Source of the DNA: Pseudoxanthomonas sp. SL93
GTDB taxonomy: Bacteria; Pseudomonadota; Gammaproteobacteria; Xanthomonadales; Xanthomonadaceae
Assembly (NCBI RefSeq): GCF_026625825.1
Contig: NZ_CP113065.1
Span: forward strand, 682,001-746,000
Length of the DNA stretch: 64,000 nucleotides
Direction: 5' to 3'
Shown here in pieces: positions 51,173 through 59,343 of the stretch (within the stretch, counting starts at the first letter, position 1; each line of letters starts with the position of its first letter). Under the pieces are notes generated by a model. That model made no database searches and was not told where the DNA came from. It saw nothing but the letters and a program-made list of their open reading frames with translations. A program made the position numbers and the translations under genes.

Positions 51173-51316
51173 TCAGCGGGAGGAATCGATCAGGCGGAGC
51201 TTGCTGGCCTGGCGACGGCGCAGGACGCGCAGGACCAGCACGTCGCAGACCAGCAGCAGCCCCACCAGCAGCAGGACGATGGGGTGACGGGAACGGCTGG
51301 CGGATCGGTCGGTCAT
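51173..51316 (-). CDS. Small single-pass membrane protein between cheZ and cheA
   Basis: 47 residues from ATG 51316, which has GGAG 7 bp upstream. A basic, Ser-rich start (MTDRSASRSRH), one hydrophobic helix (PIVLLLVGLLLVCDVLVLRV) and a basic tail (LRRRQASKLRLIDSSR). It has 37 bp after cheZ and 27 bp before cheA, so it is in the operon. No family recognised; the strongly charged ends and single helix suggest a real membrane micro-protein rather than chance. Confidence 0.65.
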   Translation of the reverse strand: MTDRSASRSRHPIVLLLVGLLLVCDVLVLRVLRRRQASKLRLIDSSR

Positions 51317-51353
51317 GGCTGGTCTCCGGTTCCGCGTCGCGTTCCCTTCGCGG

Positions 51354-51965
51354 CTACAGCCCCAACCCGGAGAGCAGGTCGTCGGCGTCGTTCTGCGAAT
51401 ACGCGTTGCGGTCAAGACCAGCAACGGCCGGGCCGGCGAGATCTGAAGTGTTTTTCTTTTCCGGCGGGGGCAGGCCCAGCGCGCCGAAGCCCTCGTGCAC
51501 GCGGCGGACGATGCCGGCGACGCGGCGGATGATCTGGCCGGTGAGGTCCTGGTAGCTCTGTGCCAGCGCCATGTCCGACAGGCCCTTGCCGATGCTGTCC
51601 ACCAGCGCCGCCTGCTCGGGCGACAACGCCGTGCCCTTCAGCTGGGTCGCATAGCCGCGGCATTGCTCGGCCAAGTCCAGGGTGGTGTGGCTGGCCTGTT
51701 CGGTCATGGCGACCACGTGATCCAGGCGCGCGCAGGCGTCGTCCAGTTCACCGGCGTCGGTCGGCGGCAGCTCGCCCAGCGTCTGCGCCAGTTCGCGGGC
51801 CAGGCGGCCCAGGCCCTGCATCATCGGCTGCGTGCGCCAGGCGGCGATGGCATCCAGTTCGCGACGCCAGCCGGCTTCGTCGCCCTGTTCGAGGGCATCC
51901 AGCGCGTGCTGCAGTTTTTCCACCAGCGCGGCGCGTGCGCCGGCGACATCGGCCACGGCGCTCAT
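51354..51965 (-). CDS. cheZ: CheY-P phosphatase CheZ
   Basis: 203 residues from ATG 51965 (1-bp overlap with the cheY stop). The helical-hairpin active site MALAQSYQDLTGQIIRRVAG contains the catalytic Asp and Gln (D..GQ), and the C-terminal NDADDLLSGLGL is the CheY-binding tail. It ends tumbles or reversals by dephosphorylating CheY. Confidence 0.94.
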   Translation of the reverse strand: MSAVADVAGARAALVEKLQHALDALEQGDEAGWRRELDAIAAWRTQPMMQGLGRLARELAQTLGELPPTDAGELDDACARLDHVVAMTEQASHTTLDLAEQCRGYATQLKGTALSPEQAALVDSIGKGLSDMALAQSYQDLTGQIIRRVAGIVRRVHEGFGALGLPPPEKKNTSDLAGPAVAGLDRNAYSQNDADDLLSGLGL

Positions 51966-52363
51966 CAGGCGGCGGCTCCCAGGCGTTCGAAGATCTTGCC
52001 CAGCTTCTCTTCCAGCGTCTGCGCGGTGAACGGCTTGATGATGTAGCCGTTCACGCCGTTCTGCGCGGCTTCGATGATCTGTTCGCGCTTGGCCTCGGCG
52101 GTGACCATCAGCACCGGCAGGGTCTTGTAGCGGTCGTCGGCGCGGATGGCCTTCAGCAGTTCGATGCCGGTCATGCCGGGCATGTTCCAGTCGGTGACCA
52201 CGAACTCGAAGTTGCCCTGGCCCAGTGCGGTCAGCGCGCTGTTGCCGTCCTCGGCCTCGGCGGTGTTGGTATAGCCCAGGTCGTTGAGCAGGTTCTTGAT
52301 GATGCGGCGCATGGTGGAGAAGTCGTCCACGATCAGGATGCGCATGTTCTTGTTGGCGGTCAC
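51965..52363 (-). CDS. cheY: Chemotaxis response regulator CheY (motor-binding)
   Basis: 132 residues. Close to enterobacterial Che[21 protein letters not shown], phospho-acceptor Asp58 in [12 protein letters not shown], Thr in LMVTAEA, Lys in [11 protein letters not shown]. It binds FliM/FliN to change rotation. A FliA promoter lies between it and fliA, so it is transcribed both with and apart from fliA. Confidence 0.96.
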   Translation of the reverse strand: MTANKNMRILIVDDFSTMRRIIKNLLNDLGYTNTAEAEDGNSALTALGQGNFEFVVTDWNMPGMTGIELLKAIRADDRYKTLPVLMVTAEAKREQIIEAAQNGVNGYIIKPFTAQTLEEKLGKIFERLGAAA

Positions 52364-52439
52364 ATCGAACTCCGGTGTAAAGCGTGCTCACGGGGAGCAG
52401 GGCAGGGCAGGGGCTGCAGGGTTGCGGCCTACCGGAGCC

Positions 52440-52466
52440 TTATCGGCAGGCCGCGGGGTTTCTTCA
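52440..52466 (-). promoter_or_regulatory. FliA (sigma-28) promoter of cheY
   Basis: Minus strand TGAAGAAA-N11-GCCGATAA, just behind the fliA stop codon; leader ~70 nt. Confidence 0.82.
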
Positions 52467-52475
52467 GTGCCGCGT

Positions 52476-53228
52476 TCAATCTTCTTCCAGGCCGGCGTCG
52501 GCCTTCTCGAAGACCTGCAGGCGGCCGCGCAGGCGGACCATGGCCTGGCCGTGGATCTGGCAGACGCGCGATTCGCTGACGCCCAGCACGGCGCCGATCT
52601 CCTTCAGGTTCAGCTCCTGCTCGTAGTACATCGACAGCACCAGCTGTTCGCGCTCCGGCAGCAGGCCGATGGCCTGCACCAGTTGCTGCCGGAACTCGCC
52701 GCGTTCCAGGTTCTGCTGCGGCGACGGTCCGCCGGTGCGCGAGGTGCTGGGCTCGCCGTGGTCGTCGATGTGCGACTCCAGGCTCAGCACCTGGCCGCGG
52801 GCGGCGTCTTCCATCAGCCGCAGGTATTCCGGCAGGGGCATCTCCATGGCGGCGGCCACTTCGGTGGCGATGGCGGCGCGCCCGGTGCGCTGTTCGATCT
52901 CGCGCACGGTGGACGCGGCCTGGCGCGCGCGACGGTGCACCGAACGCGGTACCCAGTCGCCGCGACGGATCTCGTCGATCATCGAGCCGCGGATGCGGAT
53001 GGACGCATAGGTTTCGAACGAGGCGCCCTGTTCGGCGTCGTAGCTGCGCGAGGCCTCCAGCAGGCCGATCATGCCGGCCTGGATCAGGTCGTCCACTTCC
53101 ACGCTGGCGGGCAGCCGCGCGGCAAGGTGGTGGGCGATGCGGCGCACGAGGTCGGCATGCTGGGTGACCACATCGGTGCCGGTGCTGCGTTGCACCGCGC
53201 GGTACTGGGCGGCAGCGGCGGTGTTCAT
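52476..53228 (-). CDS. fliA: Flagellar sigma factor FliA (sigma-28)
   Basis: 250 residues. Sigma region 2 (LVRRIAHHLAARLPASVEVD, DLIQAGMIGLLEASRSYDAE, FETYASIRIRGSMIDEIRRG, DWVPRSVHRRAR), region 3 and region 4 (LPEREQLVLSMYYEQELNLK, EIGAVLGVSESRVCQIHGQA). It reads the N11-spaced promoters seen throughout this window and is held by FlgM (15298). Overlaps fleN by 4 bp. Confidence 0.97.
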   Translation of the reverse strand: MNTAAAAQYRAVQRSTGTDVVTQHADLVRRIAHHLAARLPASVEVDDLIQAGMIGLLEASRSYDAEQGASFETYASIRIRGSMIDEIRRGDWVPRSVHRRARQAASTVREIEQRTGRAAIATEVAAAMEMPLPEYLRLMEDAARGQVLSLESHIDDHGEPSTSRTGGPSPQQNLERGEFRQQLVQAIGLLPEREQLVLSMYYEQELNLKEIGAVLGVSESRVCQIHGQAMVRLRGRLQVFEKADAGLEED

Positions 53229-54106
53229 GCGGCCACCCCGCGCGGCTGGATGAGGCGTTCAACGAAGAATTCCACGTTGCCGCGTGCCCCGGCCGGCGGC
53301 TGCCAGCGGGCGGTCATGCGGGCGATGTCGGCGATCGCGCGGGCCGACGGGCTGCCCGGATAGGCCTTCACCACCGGCTGCTGCCGCTGCACGGCGCGGC
53401 GCAGCCAGTCGTCCTGCGGCACCGCGCCCAGGTAATGCAGGGCCACGTCGCCGAGGAAGCGCTCGCAGACGCGCGCCAGCTTCTCGTACAGCTTCCGGCC
53501 CTCATTCGGGTCGCGGACCATGTTGGCGATGACGTGCACGCGGTCCAGGCCGCGCTCGCGCGCCAGCACCTTGATCAGCGCGTAGGCGTCGGTGATGGAG
53601 GCGGGCTCGTCGCAGACCACCACCACCGTGTCCTGCGCGGCCTGGCAGAAGGTCAGCACGCTGTCGGTGATGCCGGCGGCGGTGTCCACCACCATGATGT
53701 CCAGGGCGCGCTGCAGTTCGGAGAACACGTTGACCAGGCCGACGTGTTCGGCCGGCGACAGTTCGGCCATGTGCCGGAAACCCGACGAGGCCGGCACGAT
53801 CAGCAGGCCCTCGGGGCCTTCGACCAGCACGTCGTCCAGCTGGCAGCGCCCGGCGACCAGGTCGGCCAGGGTGAACTTGGGGGACACGCCCAGCAGCACG
53901 TCCACGTTGGCCAGGCCAAGGTCGGCGTCCATCAGCAGCGTGCGCTTGCCCATCTCGGCCAGCGAGACGGCCAGGTTCACCGACACGTTGGTCTTGCCGA
54001 CACCGCCCTTGCCGCCGGTGATGGCGATGACGCGCACCGGATGGAAGGCACCCGGCAGCGGTGGCGTGTTGCGGGGATTGGTCTGCAGCAGGTGATCAGG
54101 CGACAT
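53225..54106 (-). CDS. fleN: Flagellar number regulator FleN (FlhG)
   Basis: 293 residues from ATG 54106, which overlaps the flhF end by 11 bp; the ATG at 54133 is the less likely alternative. MinD-like ATPase with deviant Walker A GGKGGVGKTNVSVNLA, LLMDADLGLANVDVLLG and VDTAAGITDSVLTFCQAA. It limits the number of polar flagella, by antagonising FleQ in Pseudomonas-type systems. No C-terminal amphipathic MTS longer than a short end (VEFFVERLIQPRGVAA). Confidence 0.94.
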   Translation of the reverse strand: MSPDHLLQTNPRNTPPLPGAFHPVRVIAITGGKGGVGKTNVSVNLAVSLAEMGKRTLLMDADLGLANVDVLLGVSPKFTLADLVAGRCQLDDVLVEGPEGLLIVPASSGFRHMAELSPAEHVGLVNVFSELQRALDIMVVDTAAGITDSVLTFCQAAQDTVVVVCDEPASITDAYALIKVLARERGLDRVHVIANMVRDPNEGRKLYEKLARVCERFLGDVALHYLGAVPQDDWLRRAVQRQQPVVKAYPGSPSARAIADIARMTARWQPPAGARGNVEFFVERLIQPRGVAA

Positions 54107-55826
54107 GGCTGGTCTCGGAAGTGCTGGGTTCATCGGCTTCGCGGCGCAGTTGGTCGAGGCGAAGCACGAGGTGTGCGCTGTTGGCGCGGTGCAGGTCGTC
54201 CGGCACGCGCTGGCCGTCGGTGACCCACGCCATCGGCAGCTGGTGATCGACCACGACGGAGAGTGCGCTGCCCAGGCGGCCGGTTTCGTCGAGCTTGGTC
54301 AACACCACGCCCTGTGGCTGCACGCTGTTGAAGCGGCGGACGACTTCGTCCAGGTCGCCGAAGTGCGAATTGGCCGGCAGCACCAGCAACGTCTTCACCT
54401 GCCCGGAGGCGCGCAGCCAGTTGAGCTGGCCGACCAGGTTGCGGTCGCGCTGGCCCAGGCCGGCGGTGTCGATGAGCACCAGCTTGTAGTCGCGCAGGCG
54501 TTCCAGCACCAGCGCCAGGCTCTCGGCGCTGTCGGCCTCGTGCACGGCGATGCCCAGCCGGCGGCCGTAGCCGTGCAGCTGTTCGCGGCCGCCCACGCGC
54601 ACGGTGTCGGTGGTGACCAGGGCGACGTCGCGCGCGTTGTGGCGTTCGGCGAAGCAGGCGGCGAGCTTGGCGATGGTGGTGGTCTTGCCGGCACCGGTGG
54701 GGCCGACCAGCGCGATGACGCCGCCGGTTTCCAGCAGGTCGGTGTCGAACACCGGCAGCTTCTTCGACAGCAGGCCCAGCATCAGGCCGCGGCCGCGGTG
54801 GGCTTCGGTATCGGCGGGAATCTGCAGCGCGATGTCGCGGGTGATGCCGGCATCGAAACCGTAGTCTTCCATCAGTTCCATCGCCTGCATGCGCACCGGC
54901 GAACCGCGCAGGCGTTCGTCGGTGAGGCGGTGCATCTCGCGTTCGATCATTTCGCGCATCGAGGCCAGTTCGCTGCGCATCTGCACCAGCTGCTCATCGC
55001 TCTCGCGTGCCTGGATGCCGGTGTCGGCCACCACGGTCAGCGTGGGAACGGTGACGGCGGCCGGTGCCGCGACAGGGTTGAGGGTGGCCGTAGCGCCGGC
55101 AAACGCATGCAGCGGCGTGACATTGGCAACGGGTTCGGGAATCGCGACCGGCGGCGCGATGCTGGGCAGCAGCGCGTCGAAGTCGATCGTGTCGGTGGGG
55201 TCGGCCTTGCCGGGCCTGTTGGTGCGCGCCGGCGGTTCGCTGGTGGTCGCGCGTGCAGCCGGATTGACCGGCGACGCGATCGGTTGGGCGATCGGCGGGG
55301 CGACAAAGGCGGGTGCGGGCGGCGCTTCGATCGGGTCGTTGGCCGGCAGCGGCGGCAGGCACTCGGCCAGCTTGGCGGCGAACGATGCCGGTTCGATCAT
55401 GGCCGGCCTGGCGTGCGCGGCGACCGGCGCACGGGCGACGAAGGCCGGTTCCTGCGCGAGCGGCGCGCTGGCCGGTGCCAGGGCGGAATCGTTGCTGCGC
55501 GCAGGTGCCGGCTGGCGGCGCGCCTTGAAATAGTCGGCGGCGGCCTCGGCGGGCGACGGGGTTGCGGTGGCATCCGCGGCCTGGCCGCGTGTGCCGGCCA
55601 CCGGCGACGGATCGAGCAAGGGGTGAAGGGCAGGTGCCGGGGCGGCCGGGCGCATCGCGTCCAGCGTGCGCTGCACCAGCGCTTCGTCATAGTTGCTGGC
55701 GGCGACGATCTCGACCCCGTCCTCGGTCACCCGGTTGGACAGGATGACCGCGTCCGGACCATGTTCCTGCCGCACCATCGCGAAGGCGGTGCGCATGTCG
55801 GCGGCGACGAAGCGTTTGATTTTCAT
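54096..55826 (-). CDS. flhF: Flagellar SRP-like GTPase FlhF
   Basis: 576 residues. N-terminal basic segment (MKIKRFVAADMRTAFAMVRQ), a ~230-residue Ala/Pro-rich middle region that is longer than usual, then the SRP-type NG domain (~330-560): G1 LVGPTGAGKTTTIAKLAA, DTVRVGGREQLHGYG, G3 LIDTAGLGQRD, G4 LTKLDETGRLGSALS. It sets the polar site of the flagellum. fleN overlaps its end. Confidence 0.95.
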   Translation of the reverse strand: MKIKRFVAADMRTAFAMVRQEHGPDAVILSNRVTEDGVEIVAASNYDEALVQRTLDAMRPAAPAPALHPLLDPSPVAGTRGQAADATATPSPAEAAADYFKARRQPAPARSNDSALAPASAPLAQEPAFVARAPVAAHARPAMIEPASFAAKLAECLPPLPANDPIEAPPAPAFVAPPIAQPIASPVNPAARATTSEPPARTNRPGKADPTDTIDFDALLPSIAPPVAIPEPVANVTPLHAFAGATATLNPVAAPAAVTVPTLTVVADTGIQARESDEQLVQMRSELASMREMIEREMHRLTDERLRGSPVRMQAMELMEDYGFDAGITRDIALQIPADTEAHRGRGLMLGLLSKKLPVFDTDLLETGGVIALVGPTGAGKTTTIAKLAACFAERHNARDVALVTTDTVRVGGREQLHGYGRRLGIAVHEADSAESLALVLERLRDYKLVLIDTAGLGQRDRNLVGQLNWLRASGQVKTLLVLPANSHFGDLDEVVRRFNSVQPQGVVLTKLDETGRLGSALSVVVDHQLPMAWVTDGQRVPDDLHRANSAHLVLRLDQLRREADEPSTSETSHVA

Positions 55827-55835
55827 GGTCGTGGG

Positions 55836-55999
55836 CCGTGATTCGTGATTGGGTATTGGTGATTCGCAAAGGCAACAGCAAAGGCGCAGCGTCGTTTCCG
55901 GTGGTGCCTGATGGATCGGGTTGTGGCTTTCATTACGGTTCTCTCCGCCTGCGGTGACTGACTACTGCCGATCACCAATCACGCATCACCCATCACGAA
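55836..55999. repeat. Inverted GTGATT-type repeats between flhF and flhA
   Basis: Around 55836-55867 runs of GTGATTCGTGATTGGGTATT and around 55968-55999 the inverted form (CACCAATCACGCATCACCCA) face each other. The second block contains the flhA stop codon (TCGTGATGGG on the minus strand). Degenerate GTGATT(G/C)G strings of this kind are seen as intergenic filler in Xanthomonadaceae. No hairpin with T run. Confidence 0.55.
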
Positions 56000-58074
56000 A
56001 TGGTTCCCACCAGCTTCAACCGCTTGTCCTCGGGAACCTCGCTGTAGGCCAGCACCGACAGCGAGGGCACGCTGTGGCGGACCAGGCGGGCGAGGGCGGC
56101 GCGGACCGAACCCGGTACCAGCACCACCGCAGGCTCGCTGCGGGCTTCCTGCTTGGTCACCACGTCGGACAGGCTCTGGTGCAGGCGTTCCGCCAGCCCC
56201 GGTTCCAGTGCCGCACCGGTTCCCTGCGTGCTGTCCTGCAAGACGCGTTCCAGATTGGGCGCCAAGGTATAGACGGGCAGTTCGGGCGCCATGCCCGAGA
56301 TCTCTTGCACGATGAAGCGCCCCAGCGAGGTGCGCACCGCGGCGGTCAGCGCGGCCGGGTCGGTGTTCTGCGGGGCGAACTCCACCAGCGACTCGACGAT
56401 GCGGCGCAGCTGGCGGATCGGCACGCGCTCGATCAGCAGGTTCTGCAGCACGCGCACCACGGTGGACAGCGGCAGGGCCTTGGGCGTCAGGTCCTCGACC
56501 AGCTTGGGCGCGCTGCGGCCCAGGTTGGACAGCAGCTGCTGCACTTCCTCGTGGCCGAGCAGTTCCGGCGCGTGTTCGCGCACCAGGTGCGACAGATGGG
56601 TGGCCACCACCGTGGCCGGATCGACCACCGTATAGCCCAGGGATTCGGCGGTGGCCTTCTGGTGCGGCTGGATCCACACCGCGTCCAGGCCGAAGGCCGG
56701 GTCCTTGCCGGCGATGCCGTCGATGGGACCGAACGCGCCACCGGGGTCCAGCGCCAGTTCGCGGTCCGGGTGGATGTCGGCCGACGCCACCGGCACGCCG
56801 TGCACCAGCAGGCGGTACCCGTTGGAGGGCAGTTCCAGGTTGTCGCGGATATGGACCGGCGGGATCAGGAAGCCCAGGTCGTGCGTCAGCTTGCGGCGCA
56901 CGGCCTTGATGCGCGACATCAGTTCGCCGCCCTGGTTCTTGTCCACCAGCGGGATGAGGCGGTACCCGACCTCGAGCCCCAGCGGATCGACCGGGCGCAG
57001 TTCGTCCCAGGTCAGCTCGGCATTGCGGTCGGGGGCGCCGGGACCGGGCAGGGCGGGCACGTCGCCGTCCGCCGCCTCGGGTCCTTGCTGGGTCCGCTTC
57101 CACATCTTCCAGGCCAGGTAGCCGATGCCGGCGGCCAGCGTCAAAAAGGCGACGTTGGGCATGCCGGGCACCAGGCCGACCAGCCCCAGCACGCCGGCCG
57201 CCACCGCCAGCGCCTTGTGCTGGCCGAAGGCCTGGCCCATCACCGCCTTGCCCATGTCTTCCGAGCGCGAGGCACGGGTGACCAGCATGGCCACGGCCGA
57301 CGACACCAGCAGGGCGGGCAACTGGGCGACCAGGCCGTCGCCGATCGACAGCAGGGTGTAGGTCGAGGCCGCTTCCGCCGCCGGCATGCCGTGCTGGAAC
57401 ATGCCCACCGCGAACCCGCCGACCAGGTTGATGAACAGGATGAGGATGCCGGCGATGGCGTCGCCGCGGATGAACTTGTTGGCGCCGTCCATCGAGCCGT
57501 AGAAGTCGGCTTCCGCGCGCACTTCCTCGCGGCGCGCCTTGGCTTCCTCGCGGGTCAGCACGCCGGCGTTGAGGTCGGCGTCGATGGCCATCTGCTTGCC
57601 GGGCATCGCGTCCAGGATGAAGCGGGCCGACACTTCGGCGATGCGGCCGGCACCCTTGGTGATCACCACGAAGTTGATGATGGTCAGGATCGCGAACACC
57701 ACGATGCCGACGGCATAGTTGCCGCCCACCACGAATTCGCCGAACGCCGCGATGACCTTGCCGGCGGCGTCATGGCCGTTCTGGCCGTTGAGCAGGATGA
57801 CGCGGGTGGACGCCACGTTCAGCGCCAGGCGCAGCATCGTCGTCATCAGCAGGATGATCGGGAAGATGGTGAAGTCCAGCGGCCGCTTCACGTAGATCAC
57901 GGCCAGCAGCACCACCAGCGAGATGGCGATGTTGAAGCTGAAGAGGGCGTCCAGCACCGGCGGTGCCAGGGGCACCACGATCATGGCGAGCAGCGCCAGC
58001 ACGACCAGGGGCGCGCCCAGGCCGTTCTTCACCACGTCCATCAGCCGCAGGCCGGCGCTGGGTTGCGCGCTCAT
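55993..58074 (-). CDS. flhA: Flagellar export gate protein FlhA
   Basis: 693 residues. Eight N-terminal membrane helices (to ~340) with the FHIPEP-like signature region (VGGNYAVGIVVFAILTIINF, VSARFILDAMPGKQMAIDAD and FYGSMDGANKFIRGDAIAGI), then the cytosolic ring domain (VGYRLIPLVDKNQGGELMSR; FLIPPVHIRDN). The C-terminus LKLVGTIS reads its stop from an intergenic repeat. flhB overlaps by 4 bp upstream. Confidence 0.97.
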   Translation of the reverse strand: MSAQPSAGLRLMDVVKNGLGAPLVVLALLAMIVVPLAPPVLDALFSFNIAISLVVLLAVIYVKRPLDFTIFPIILLMTTMLRLALNVASTRVILLNGQNGHDAAGKVIAAFGEFVVGGNYAVGIVVFAILTIINFVVITKGAGRIAEVSARFILDAMPGKQMAIDADLNAGVLTREEAKARREEVRAEADFYGSMDGANKFIRGDAIAGILILFINLVGGFAVGMFQHGMPAAEAASTYTLLSIGDGLVAQLPALLVSSAVAMLVTRASRSEDMGKAVMGQAFGQHKALAVAAGVLGLVGLVPGMPNVAFLTLAAGIGYLAWKMWKRTQQGPEAADGDVPALPGPGAPDRNAELTWDELRPVDPLGLEVGYRLIPLVDKNQGGELMSRIKAVRRKLTHDLGFLIPPVHIRDNLELPSNGYRLLVHGVPVASADIHPDRELALDPGGAFGPIDGIAGKDPAFGLDAVWIQPHQKATAESLGYTVVDPATVVATHLSHLVREHAPELLGHEEVQQLLSNLGRSAPKLVEDLTPKALPLSTVVRVLQNLLIERVPIRQLRRIVESLVEFAPQNTDPAALTAAVRTSLGRFIVQEISGMAPELPVYTLAPNLERVLQDSTQGTGAALEPGLAERLHQSLSDVVTKQEARSEPAVVLVPGSVRAALARLVRHSVPSLSVLAYSEVPEDKRLKLVGTIS

Positions 58075-59201
58075 GCCTTGCCCCCGTGCTCATCGATGTC
58101 CACCGCCGGCAGGTCGGGCAGCGGCGCCTGGCCGACGCGCCAGGCGCGCAGCTGGTAGACGTAGGACAGGATCTGGGCAACGGCGGCGTACAGTCTCACG
58201 GGAATCTCCCGGCCAATCTGTCCTTCGCGATACAAGGCGCGTGCCAGTGGCGGGGCCGAGACGATGGCGATGCGGTGGTCGTCGGCGATCTCGCGGATGC
58301 GCATGGCCAGTTCGTCCACGCCCTTGGCGACCACCGTGGGCGCGCCCATCTGGCCGCTTTCGTACTTCAGCGCGACGGCGTAGTGGGTCGGGTTGACCAC
58401 GATCACGTCGGCCTTGGGCACGTCTTCCATCATCCGGCGCTGCGACATCTGGTGCTGCATCTGGCGGATGCGGCCCTTCACTTCGGGGCTGCCTTCGCTT
58501 TCCTTCATTTCCTCGCGCAGTTCCTGCCGGGTCATCTTCAGCTTCCGCATCCAGTTCCATTTCTGGTACGGGGCATCGATGGCCGCCAGCAGGATCAGGG
58601 CGCCGGTGGTCGCCAGCAGCAGCGTGCTGGTGAAGCCCAGGCCGCTGCGGATGGCCTGTTCAAGCGGCATGGTCAGCAGTTCGCGCAGCGGATTGAGGCC
58701 CAACTTGATGCAGATCGTGGCCGCGCCACCGATCAGCACCACGCGCAGCAGGGACCGGAGCAGCTCGGCGACGCTTTCCGCGCCGTACAGGCGCTTGATG
58801 CCGGCCATCGGGCTGAGCCGCGTGAAATCGGGCATCAGCGACTTCTGCGAGAAGCGCAGGCCGCCCATCAGCGCCGGGCCGGCGACACCGGCCAGGATGC
58901 AGACCAGGGCGACCGGCGCCACCACGGCCAGCAGCTTGAGCAGCAGCAGGCCGGTGTAGCCGAAGAGCTGGTCGGGCTGGCGCATCAGGCCCGGTTCCGG
59001 GCTCAGCGCGATCTTCATCCAGCCCAGCGTGTTGCGGCCCAGCGAGGGTGCCATCGCGATGACCGTCAGCACGCCCGCGCCGAACACCGCCGCCGTCGCC
59101 AACTCGCGCGAGCGCGGGATGTTGCCCTGTTCACGGGCATCGCGAAGCCGTTTCTCGGTAGGAAGCTCTGTGCGTTCGCCGCTTTCGTCCTGCTCGGCCA
59201 T
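58071..59201 (-). CDS. flhB: Flagellar export switch protein FlhB
   Basis: 376 residues. Basic N-terminus (SGERTELPTEKRLRDAREQG), four membrane helices (~30-210), cytosolic domain with the autocleavage motif NPTH in VIVVNPTHYAVALKYESG. It switches export from rod/hook to filament substrates. The gene is first in flhB-flhA-flhF-fleN-fliA and has a sigma-54-like promoter upstream. fliR, which commonly precedes it, is absent here. Confidence 0.97.
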   Translation of the reverse strand: MAEQDESGERTELPTEKRLRDAREQGNIPRSRELATAAVFGAGVLTVIAMAPSLGRNTLGWMKIALSPEPGLMRQPDQLFGYTGLLLLKLLAVVAPVALVCILAGVAGPALMGGLRFSQKSLMPDFTRLSPMAGIKRLYGAESVAELLRSLLRVVLIGGAATICIKLGLNPLRELLTMPLEQAIRSGLGFTSTLLLATTGALILLAAIDAPYQKWNWMRKLKMTRQELREEMKESEGSPEVKGRIRQMQHQMSQRRMMEDVPKADVIVVNPTHYAVALKYESGQMGAPTVVAKGVDELAMRIREIADDHRIAIVSAPPLARALYREGQIGREIPVRLYAAVAQILSYVYQLRAWRVGQAPLPDLPAVDIDEHGGKA

Positions 59202-59232
59202 GACTGTGTTCCGACGGGGTCATGGCGGGTGC

Positions 59233-59248
59233 TGCAAGAGTTGTTCCA
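59233..59248 (-). promoter_or_regulatory. Sigma-54 promoter of flhB
   Basis: Minus strand TGGAAC-AACTC-TTGCA: one mismatch from TGGCAC-N5-TTGCA, with -24 GG and -12 GC kept. Predicted start ~59221, leader ~20 nt. Confidence 0.72.
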
Positions 59249-59343
59249 GACCGGCGTCAACGCGGCACAGCGCGACTGGCATCTCACCCGTGTCCGCGAG
59301 CTGCGGCGACAATGCGCGCCTGTTTCCCAGGCCAGGAGGCCCC

